Shown here one piece after another: positions 6,161 to 12,266 of a DNA stretch of 23,237 nt. Origin of the DNA: CAZWKI01 sp964634645. GTDB lineage: Bacteria > Patescibacteriota > Patescibacteriia > UBA1558 > S5-K13. The notes below the pieces were generated by a model. That model did no database searches. It worked only from the letters and a program-made list of their open reading frames with translations, and was not told where the DNA came from. The stretch's first letter is position 1, and every line of letters begins with the position of its first letter. The position numbers were made by a program, and so were the translations under genes. Where the stretch lies: the NCBI GenBank assembly GCA_964634645.1, contig CAZWKI010000014.1:1-23237 (forward strand), written 5' to 3'.

Positions 6161-6250
6161 GGAGAGATGGCCGAGTGGCTGAAGGCACCACACTGCTAAC
6201 GTGGCAGGGCGTAAAAACCCTCCAGGGTTCGAATCCCTGTCTCTCCGCCA
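6161..6250 (+). tRNA. tRNA-Ser, anticodon GCT
   Basis: 90 nt, class II, with encoded CCA. Acceptor GGAGAGA/TCTCTCC with discriminator G, 3-bp D stem GCC/GGC, anticodon stem CCACA/CGTGG (inner A-C mismatch) with loop CTGCTAA (anticodon GCT, reads AGC/AGU), long variable arm AGGG...CCCT, T stem CAGGG/CCCTG with loop TTCGAAT. Its first 20 bases recur, interrupted, at 5759 and 5839. Probably transcribed from the promoter at 5689 together with the GIY-YIG ORF. Confidence 0.96.
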
Positions 6251-6258
6251 CACACAGC

Positions 6259-6338
6259 TAGCACGAAAATCCTGATTTTATAGGGTTTTAGAGCTAATAT
6301 GAGACATTTAAAACCGTCATTTTAAAGGCGATTTTTTT
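6259..6338 (+). terminator. Two hairpins after tRNA-Ser, the second with a T-tract
   Basis: Hairpin 1 (6259-6296): TAGC/GCTA outer stem, internal loop, then AAAATCCT (6266-6273) with AGGGTTTT (6282-6289), one G-U pair; no T-tract. Hairpin 2 (6311-6334): an imperfect 8-bp stem with one mismatch, followed by T's to 6338. The second is the probable terminator of the tRNA transcript; the role of the first is unclear. Confidence 0.55.
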
Positions 6339-6354
6339 GTTTACTTATCCACAC

Positions 6355-6399
6355 TTGACAACGATGTTATATTTTTCTAACATTAAAGATAGTTAGAAA
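6355..6399 (+). promoter_or_regulatory. Promoter with two overlapping operator-like dyads before the DUF2178/XRE operon
   Basis: -35 TTGACA (6355-6360), 17-nt spacer, -10 TAACAT (6378-6383). Dyad 1: ATGTTA (6364-6369) and TAACAT (6378-6383), 8-nt gap, covering spacer and -10. Dyad 2: TTTCTAAC (6374-6381) and GTTAGAAA (6392-6399), 10-nt gap, covering -10 and start site. A repressor bound here would block the promoter; the XRE protein encoded in the same operon is the obvious candidate. Confidence 0.6.
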
Positions 6400-6414
6400 T
6401 AATTAACAAATTAT

Positions 6415-6807
6415 ATGACTCTTAAAAAATACAACAAAATAAGGTTAGGTATAGTTTTTGTTACTGCTTTAATTTTTAGTCAGTCTCTAGTTTTACATAA
6501 TTTTTTCATCCCAATTATGGTCTTAGGCATATCTTCTTTGATACTTTTTTATTTAAGAAAAAAAGTGGTAGATGTGATAGTAGATGAGAGGGATTATCAA
6601 ATCGGGGGCAAATCGGCATTACTTGCTATCCAATTAACTTCTTGGGTTGCCGTAATTGTCATGTTTATATTTTATGCTCTTAGTGATAAAAACTTATTTT
6701 ATAAACCAATAGCAATGACACTTGCTTTTTTTATTTGTTTTTTAATGTTGACATATTCAATTATTTTTAAGTATTATAGTAAACATAATCATAGTAATGA
6801 AAAATAA
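6415..6807 (+). CDS. DUF2178-type membrane protein
   Basis: 130 residues with four hydrophobic helices (about 10-27, 29-47, 68-88, 98-117). Between helices 2 and 3 is the polar signature VIVDERDYQIGGKSA (55-69), characteristic of DUF2178 proteins, which are commonly encoded next to a small XRE regulator, as here. Biochemical role unknown. The stop overlaps the start of the XRE gene by 11 bp, indicating translational coupling. First gene of the operon, about 25 nt after the predicted transcription start, no SD. Confidence 0.8.
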   Translation: MTLKKYNKIRLGIVFVTALIFSQSLVLHNFFIPIMVLGISSLILFYLRKKVVDVIVDERDYQIGGKSALLAIQLTSWVAVIVMFIFYALSDKNLFYKPIAMTLAFFICFLMLTYSIIFKYYSKHNHSNEK

Positions 6808-6994
6808 AATTAAAGATTTACGAATAAAATTAGGTATTACTCAAGAAGAATTAGCCCAGAAAGCCGGAGTTAGGCGTGAAACTATTATCTTTCTCGAACA
6901 GGGAAAATATAACCCATCACTTAATTTAGCTTACGAAGTAGCAAAATCACTCAAAACAACTATAGATAAATTATTTTATTTTAATGATAAATAA
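6797..6994 (+). CDS. XRE-family HTH transcriptional regulator (65 aa)
   Basis: A single Cro/CI-type HTH domain with no effector domain: MKNKIKDLRIKLGITQEELAQKAG (HTH helices 2-3 at about 14-35, TQEELAQKAGVRRETIIFLEQGKYNPSL). The small size and the NKIKDLR start are typical of the YgzD/DUF2178-associated regulators. ATG lies inside the DUF2178 gene. It probably represses its own operon through the dyads at 6364-6399; this is inferred from context and from the usual autoregulation of such pairs. Confidence 0.93.
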   Translation: MKNKIKDLRIKLGITQEELAQKAGVRRETIIFLEQGKYNPSLNLAYEVAKSLKTTIDKLFYFNDK

Positions 6995-6997
6995 GAA

Positions 6998-7018
6998 ATG
7001 AATAAAAAAATTATTCAT
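6998..7018 (+). repeat. AT-rich inverted repeat between XRE gene and next ORF
   Basis: ATGAATAA (6998-7005), 5-nt A loop, TTATTCAT (7011-7018). No T-tract follows, so it is not a standard terminator. Could be a protein-binding site or an mRNA hairpin. Confidence 0.45.
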
Positions 7019-7041
7019 CAAATAATATTAATTTAAAATAT

Positions 7042-7386
7042 ATGAAAACAATAAAGTGGTTTACTAGAATACTTGCTTTATGTATTTTAATTTTTGCCCT
7101 GCCATTTTATTTCGGTTATGGAAATCCTTTGCCATTTGCTAAGCCAGATTACTCTTTATGGGAAAACGTGGCCTTGACTATGATGCCATTAGTTTTTATT
7201 GGTTTGGCTCTAGGCTGGAAATATCCTAAAGTTGCAGGTTGGCTTGTTGTTGGTGCGATTGCGATTGATTTTATTGTTGGACTTTTGACAGAGGCAAATT
7301 TCAGCATAAACTTAGCTGTGCCTATCATCCCGGGAATTTTGTATTTAGTGTATGGGTATAAAAAACAAGCAAAGAATAATTTTTAA
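7042..7386 (+). CDS. Hypothetical four-helix membrane protein (114 aa)
   Basis: No family recognised. Hydrophobic helices at about 8-25, 41-59, 64-83 and 90-107, with short loops. A conserved-looking loop YFGYGNPLPFAKPDYSLWE follows helix 1, and the C-terminus is lysine-rich and cytoplasmic by the positive-inside rule. 47 nt after the XRE gene on the same strand with no terminator between, so probably in the same operon. No SD. Function cannot be assigned. Confidence 0.78.
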   Translation: MKTIKWFTRILALCILIFALPFYFGYGNPLPFAKPDYSLWENVALTMMPLVFIGLALGWKYPKVAGWLVVGAIAIDFIVGLLTEANFSINLAVPIIPGILYLVYGYKKQAKNNF

Positions 7387-7398
7387 TGGTCAAAAATA

Positions 7399-7851
7399 AT
7401 GGTTTTTCTGAAATTAACAAAAAATAAAACTAAGTTATTTTTAGCAATGATTGTTGCCAGTTTTGTGGTTGGCGTTTTGTCTATGTTGATTAATCGTTTT
7501 TTAATACTTAACTTTTATTCGGATGGGCAAATAGTTTATCATCAGCTTATTAATTTTTTAATGAGCATTATTCGATATATCGCTATAGCCTATTTAACAA
7601 TCGCTTTTTATAAAAAGAAAATTTCACCTCAAGAGGAATATTATGTAATTTTTAAAATTGCCATACTTTTGGCTATTTTTAGTTTTTTATACCGTCTATT
7701 TTTAAGTTATATCGGTCAGCAAGCACCAGGTATATTCTTTTCTAATTGGGTGAACGCTGAATTTGTAGCTATTAATTTGATTTGGTATTATGTGTTGGTT
7801 TGCATTGTTTATAGCTTTAAAGAAACAAGTAGTATAAAATATAAAATATGA
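7399..7851 (+). CDS. Hypothetical membrane protein (150 aa)
   Basis: Unrecognised. Hydrophobic helices at about 13-36, 47-72, 79-104 and 120-140, with a positively charged loop FYKKKISPQEEY after the second. Starts 12 nt after the preceding ORF and overlaps the next one by 4 nt (ATGA), so it is an operon member with translational coupling. The N-terminal LTKNKTKLFLAM is a typical positive flank for the first helix. Could be a partner of the neighbouring anchored proteins. Confidence 0.75.
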   Translation: MVFLKLTKNKTKLFLAMIVASFVVGVLSMLINRFLILNFYSDGQIVYHQLINFLMSIIRYIAIAYLTIAFYKKKISPQEEYYVIFKIAILLAIFSFLYRLFLSYIGQQAPGIFFSNWVNAEFVAINLIWYYVLVCIVYSFKETSSIKYKI

Positions 7852-8741
7852 ACAAGAATTTTTTTATTATTTTAACAGCTTCCTTATTATTAATTATTGC
7901 TGTTGGTATTTATTGGCTTAAACGTGGTGATACTTGCCTGATTCAGCCACCCTATTTTAATTGCCATATACAAAATAAATTTGAGGATATAGATAAGGAG
8001 TTTAATAATTTATCTGGACAAATAGGAAGTTTAAATGAGCCATCTGTTTTTAATATTGATAAAAATGAAAATATCTTTTCTTTTGATCATATCAAAGGTG
8101 AGGGTGGAGTCGGCTGGACTAGAATAATAAAAAATAATGAGATTAAAGATTCTTTGGGATTTTATACTAACTATATAGATCCAATACTTACACCTTTGTC
8201 AGAAAATACTTTAATTGGTTCGGCTTGGCAATGGCCACAAGATTCAAAGTTGTATAATGGGCCATTCTTTAATTATTATTTAGATTTTAGAACCAGAAAA
8301 AAAATAGAATTGCCAACGAAAGGAAGGTTAATCTCTAAATCAGCGGATGGACAAAAAGTAGTTTTTTTGGAGAGTGATTGTGATAAATATCCATTAACTC
8401 CGGAGACTGACCGCAATTGTAATAATCAGGATTTAAGCCTTCGCTTAATTGATTTAAAAAATAATGTAGAAGGCCTAACTATTAACCATTATTATGAGAT
8501 GAACCGTCAGGAAGATAAGAAATTTCTTGATTTTGGCAAATCCATATTCTCGCCTAACAATAAAAAATTGGCTATTGAAGTTAAAATTGAAGAGATTGAT
8601 TATGATATACCAAATGAGTATTGGACTTTATTTATTGCTGATACGGAAACGGGAGAAATTATTAAACAAAATAATAGATTGTCTAAAAATAGATACGAAT
8701 ATGTTTTTTGGTTGGATGATGAAAATATAATTTATTGGTAA
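7848..8741 (+). CDS. Membrane-anchored extracellular protein, WD/TolB-like repeats suspected (297 aa)
   Basis: One N-terminal helix (5-23, FFIILTASLLLIIAVGIYW) followed by KRG and an approximately 270-residue soluble domain that would be outside the cell. The soluble part has spaced blocks resembling beta-propeller blades: RLISKSADGQKVVFLES (about 157-173), SIFSPNNKKLAIEVKI (about 228-243) and YVFWLDDENIIYW at the end. The S-(P/A)-(N/D)-x-KK/Q-hydrophobic pattern is typical of TolB/WD40-like blades, but only two or three are visible, so the fold is tentative. Four Cys in the N-terminal half (30, 39 and two near 179-192) suggest disulfides. Coupled to the previous gene (4-nt overlap). Confidence 0.7.
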   Translation: MNKNFFIILTASLLLIIAVGIYWLKRGDTCLIQPPYFNCHIQNKFEDIDKEFNNLSGQIGSLNEPSVFNIDKNENIFSFDHIKGEGGVGWTRIIKNNEIKDSLGFYTNYIDPILTPLSENTLIGSAWQWPQDSKLYNGPFFNYYLDFRTRKKIELPTKGRLISKSADGQKVVFLESDCDKYPLTPETDRNCNNQDLSLRLIDLKNNVEGLTINHYYEMNRQEDKKFLDFGKSIFSPNNKKLAIEVKIEEIDYDIPNEYWTLFIADTETGEIIKQNNRLSKNRYEYVFWLDDENIIYW

Positions 8742-8745
8742 ATAT

Positions 8746-9132
8746 ATGAAGAAAATTTATTTGATTTCCGTGCTCACTGTTTTTTGTGGTTTGCTATTTG
8801 TCCTTGTGCCAGATTGGTTTAAATTTTTATGGGGTTGGCAACTTCTTTTATTACCATTTACAGCAGGCATGTTAATGGTATTAGTGCAAAACGAAGATAA
8901 GAGCTATAATTTTATACCTAAATTAATTATTGGTTCATTTTTGACAAGCTTCGTATTTGTGGCTTTGTGGCAATTAATTGAGTATGATTATGACGGCCAT
9001 TTTATTTTTCTAGGAGCTATACAAATGGTCTTGTTTTTCTTAATTGTTTGTATTTTTGGCGGATTGGTAGGAATTGTTATTAGAGGTATTACTTTATTAA
9101 TAAAAAAATATGATAAACACAAAAAGAAATAA
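8746..9132 (+). CDS. Hypothetical four-helix membrane protein (128 aa)
   Basis: Unrecognised. Four hydrophobic segments (about 4-21, 27-48, 60-81 and 88-118) and a Lys/His-rich C-terminal tail (KKYDKHKKK). Starts 4 nt after the previous stop and overlaps the next gene by 23 nt. Such tight packing means it is translated from the same mRNA as both anchored proteins. It may be a small membrane partner for them; nothing in the sequence identifies a transported substrate or catalytic residue. Confidence 0.75.
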   Translation: MKKIYLISVLTVFCGLLFVLVPDWFKFLWGWQLLLLPFTAGMLMVLVQNEDKSYNFIPKLIIGSFLTSFVFVALWQLIEYDYDGHFIFLGAIQMVLFFLIVCIFGGLVGIVIRGITLLIKKYDKHKKK

Positions 9133-10501
9133 AATATTTGGTGTTTTTGGGGCGTTGATAGTTATTTTCATCTTGCTCGTTTTATTGTATAGACCAGTAA
9201 TTTTTCAAGAAGGCAATCCTTGGCCACAGATTAAAGGGATTGCAAAATTAAACATTGAAAATATAGATATAACAAAATTATCTCGTTACGACAATAAATA
9301 CATGACAAATAGCAAAAATGGTCAAGAAGTGTTGATGAATTTTTTAAAAAATCAAGGATATAAATTTATAGAACAAATGGGTTCCGGATATTTTTTTCAA
9401 AACGATATTGGCGATAGACTAACAGTCACCCATAAACTTTATTCACGTTTTTATTCTATTTGGACATTATCCGAGGTGAATGAAATAAGAGAGTCAATAG
9501 AATGGATTGATTATAAAAATGAAGAATATGGTTTTGTGATGAGATACCCCAGCATTTCAATAAGCAATTATTTTTGGGGAGCTAATTTACCAGAAGGATT
9601 GTCAATGTTAGATTTATTATTACCCAATCAAATTTTAAATAAAAATAATAATTTTTATCTTACTCAAAAGTATAATGTAAAAATTGATTGGCAAACAGGA
9701 GAATTAATAAAAACAGAAAATACTTTTATACCAGAATATAGGGAAAACGATCTCTCTTATCCATTACCTTGGCACATAGTCATTTTTGATGTTAAAAACG
9801 AAGCAGATTTGGATTCTCTAATCAAAAATAAATTGGGTTCTGGTTGTAGTTATAAATCAAAAATAGCGACTATCTTTGAAAATAATTATAGAATTGAAAT
9901 AAACGGAGATGGGAAAGATTTGGGCTCTACAGATTGTCCGGTCAATTATGCAAATTATATAATTTATAATCCACTTGCAGAAAAGATCGCTTTTTGGAGC
10001 CTTGGCCAAGAATGTAATATAGGATTGGGCTTTATATATAATAATTGCTTTGACCTCAAAATAGCCGATTCTTTTCATTTTTATGATATAGATTTTATTT
10101 TTGATCACGAACAAAAAAATATTGTCGAAGAGTTGAAGGATTGTTTACCAAAAAGTGATATGGCAAGCTATGAGAGATGTAAAGAACTTTTAGCTACAAT
10201 TAGAAACTTTGATGATTGCGTTAATGCTGGCTTTTCAATTATGAAATCCAATCCGCCACAATGCACTACTCCCGATGGTCGAAATTTTAAAGATGAAACC
10301 AATAGTAGTTGGGAAATGGCTTTAACTAAGTTTTATAATTGTGAAGTAAAAAGCGTATTTCAAAGTCATAGTAAATTGGTAACGTTAGAACTCAAAAACG
10401 GAACTGAAATGATTGTATATGAGCCACGCATTGATGATGTAATGGAAATAGCCGTAGAAATAAAAAGTAAATGCGGTAATATTAGAATGGCTACTGAATA
10501 A
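9110..10501 (+). CDS. Membrane-anchored extracellular protein with Cys motif (463 aa)
   Basis: N-terminal anchor helix (9-28), then a large outside domain. Three recognisable segments: a first unit at about 45-125; the motif YKNEEYGFVMRYPS (136-149), of the NEEYGFxFxYP type seen at the start of small secreted PsbP-like domains; and near the C-terminus FDDCVNAGFSIMKSNPPQC followed by TTPDGRNF (368-393), a short two-Cys (370, 385) module that recurs in secreted proteins of Patescibacteria. Further Cys at 246, 276, 302, 313, 345 and 357 suggest several disulfides. Last gene of the operon, followed 60 nt later by a terminator. Function unknown; surface sensor or inhibitor are possibilities only. 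Confidence 0.75.
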   Translation: MINTKRNKIFGVFGALIVIFILLVLLYRPVIFQEGNPWPQIKGIAKLNIENIDITKLSRYDNKYMTNSKNGQEVLMNFLKNQGYKFIEQMGSGYFFQNDIGDRLTVTHKLYSRFYSIWTLSEVNEIRESIEWIDYKNEEYGFVMRYPSISISNYFWGANLPEGLSMLDLLLPNQILNKNNNFYLTQKYNVKIDWQTGELIKTENTFIPEYRENDLSYPLPWHIVIFDVKNEADLDSLIKNKLGSGCSYKSKIATIFENNYRIEINGDGKDLGSTDCPVNYANYIIYNPLAEKIAFWSLGQECNIGLGFIYNNCFDLKIADSFHFYDIDFIFDHEQKNIVEELKDCLPKSDMASYERCKELLATIRNFDDCVNAGFSIMKSNPPQCTTPDGRNFKDETNSSWEMALTKFYNCEVKSVFQSHSKLVTLELKNGTEMIVYEPRIDDVMEIAVEIKSKCGNIRMATE

Positions 10502-10559
10502 ATATAAATAAACAATTAAATCTATATAATCTATATATGTGAGATGAGTATCTATAAAT

Positions 10560-10584
10560 AATTGTCATTTTAGGACAATTTTTT
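10560..10584 (+). terminator. Rho-independent terminator of the 6415-10501 operon
   Basis: AATTGTC (10560-10566), 7-nt loop, GACAATT (10574-10580), then a T run. Lies between convergent genes (rel ends at 10644). The rest of 10585-10643 is AT-rich with no feature. Confidence 0.75.
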
Positions 10585-10643
10585 GTTTTAAAAGATAAAT
10601 TTTCTAAAAAAAACGATTTGATATTAAATAATTTAAAAATAAA

Positions 10644-12161
10644 TTATTTTTGTCTCCATCTTTTAATTCTTTCTCGGAAAGTATCTATGATATTAATATC
10701 AGATTTTGCAAGAGAGTGTTTTATTTTATCTTTTGCACTTGTTGTTTTTACAAAATTCAACCATTCTGGATTTGGCAAAGATTTATTCTCATCCGTTATA
10801 ATTTCTACCACGTCGCCATTATTTAGTTCTGCATCTAATTTTTCAACCTTATTATTTATTTTTACCCCAATACAACTATTTCCAACATCGGTATGAATAT
10901 GATATGCAAAATCTATTGGGGTAGATTCTTCCGGTAACTCTATTACGTCATTATTTGGAGTAAATACGTATATTTTTGTTTTAAAAATATCAGTATTTAA
11001 TTTTAAAGATTTTAAGTAATCTTTATTTTTTTTAATTTTATACTGCCATCTTATAAGTTCTTTTATCCACAGATATTTTTCATCCTTTAAATTTATTTCT
11101 TTATTTTCTTTGTAAATCCAATGAGACGCAATACCGAATTCAGCCCTAGTCTCCATTTGTTCTGTACGAATTTGTATTTCTACTGGATTGTTATCTTCGT
11201 TTAATATTGTTGTGTGGAGAGATTGATATCCATTTGGTTTTGGTTGTGCTATATAATCTTTTACTCTACCACTGAGTGGTTGAAAGTGATTGTGTATTAA
11301 TCCTAATATTGTATAACAATCTTCTATGGTTTTTGGAATAACTCTTATCGCTATAAGATCATATATTCTTGTAATGTCTCTGTCTTTTCTAATTAATTTT
11401 TGATAAAGAGGAAAATATCTTTTTTTTCTTCCATAAATTCTTACAAAGTCTATTTGATTTTTTTTTAGTAATTTTATAAGATTTTTTTTTGTTTTGTTTA
11501 GCGATTTTGCTCTTTTTACTATATGAGAATGCAACTCTTTGATTGTCCAAATATATTCTTCTGGATAAATATATTTAAAAGCGAGATCTTCCATTTGTTC
11601 TTTTATTTTATACATTCCAAGACGACCCGCAATTGGAGCATATATTTCAAGAGATTCAAGCGCGATCCTTTTTATTTTTTCTTCTTTTTCATGATATTGT
11701 AATGTTTGTAGGTTATGAAGTCTATCTGCAAATCTTACCATAATAACCCTAGCGTCTTTTGACATCGCAAAAAACATTTTACGAAGATTTTCTGCATATC
11801 TTTCTTCTCCCGTATATTTTATTTTTCCTATTTTTGTGTCACCTTCAACTATGCTTGATATTTCTTCTCCAAATTCTTTTTTTATGTCAAAAATAGTAAA
11901 TTCTGTTTCTTCAGGAACATCATGTAAAAGTCCGGCACAAATACTTGTCACGTCAAGATTCATCTTTGCAAGCGTAAGCGATGTTGATGTGCAGTGATTT
12001 ATATATTCTTCGCCACTCAATCTTTTTTGATTATGGTGCGCAATTGATGCAAATTCCCAAGATTTTAAAATCAAAGAAATATCCTTGTCCAATTGTTTTT
12101 GTGGAAGGTTTTTGTTGTTAAATTTATAGATTTTTATAATATCATCTATTGCCCTTGTCAT
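10644..12161 (-). CDS. rel: Bifunctional RelA/SpoT-type (p)ppGpp enzyme, C-terminally short (505 aa)
   Basis: Domains: HD hydrolase (about 35-190), (p)ppGpp synthetase (about 245-355) and TGS (about 400-465, IYVFTPNNDVIELPEESTPI). Hydrolase residues R47, H56, H80-D81, E84, D146 and N150 are present, but the usual ED pair is E84-E85. The synthetase has RVKDYIAQPKPNGYQSLHTT and VEIQIRT, so it should be active. Full-length Rel is about 700+ residues; here the zinc-finger/RIS and ACT domains are absent. I chose ATG 12161: the alternative TTG at 12197 lies inside the -35 box. The -10 ends 6 nt before this ATG, so the mRNA is predicted to be leaderless. Last gene downstream of topA, but with its own promoter. 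Confidence 0.94.
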   Translation of the reverse strand: MTRAIDDIIKIYKFNNKNLPQKQLDKDISLILKSWEFASIAHHNQKRLSGEEYINHCTSTSLTLAKMNLDVTSICAGLLHDVPEETEFTIFDIKKEFGEEISSIVEGDTKIGKIKYTGEERYAENLRKMFFAMSKDARVIMVRFADRLHNLQTLQYHEKEEKIKRIALESLEIYAPIAGRLGMYKIKEQMEDLAFKYIYPEEYIWTIKELHSHIVKRAKSLNKTKKNLIKLLKKNQIDFVRIYGRKKRYFPLYQKLIRKDRDITRIYDLIAIRVIPKTIEDCYTILGLIHNHFQPLSGRVKDYIAQPKPNGYQSLHTTILNEDNNPVEIQIRTEQMETRAEFGIASHWIYKENKEINLKDEKYLWIKELIRWQYKIKKNKDYLKSLKLNTDIFKTKIYVFTPNNDVIELPEESTPIDFAYHIHTDVGNSCIGVKINNKVEKLDAELNNGDVVEIITDENKSLPNPEWLNFVKTTSAKDKIKHSLAKSDINIIDTFRERIKRWRQK

Positions 12162-12167
12162 GTTTTT

Positions 12168-12197
12168 ATTATAGACACATTTTACAAATAAAATCAA
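12168..12197 (-). promoter_or_regulatory. Promoter of rel giving a leaderless transcript
   Basis: Minus strand: -35 TTGATT (12197-12192), 18-nt spacer, perfect -10 TATAAT (12173-12168). Only AAAAAC separates the -10 from ATG 12161, so the predicted start site falls at or within one or two bases of the ATG. Confidence 0.75.
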
Positions 12198-12266
12198 AGT
12201 TCTTTTATAAATAAAACAACTTATTACTAAGTCATTTTAATCTTTGGAGATTTAATCTTATTTTTT

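Noticed and set aside
6161..10585. Integrative element inserted at tRNA-Ser with attL/attR
   Set aside because: No integrase and no repeated tRNA 3' end could be found downstream; only the 5' end is repeated, upstream.
10618..10896. Plus-strand ORF overlapping the end of rel
   Set aside because: Shadow frame opposite a well-supported gene, with no promoter or family features.
12162..12197. Upstream TTG start for rel
   Set aside because: It lies in the -35 box of the rel promoter and is not transcribed from it.
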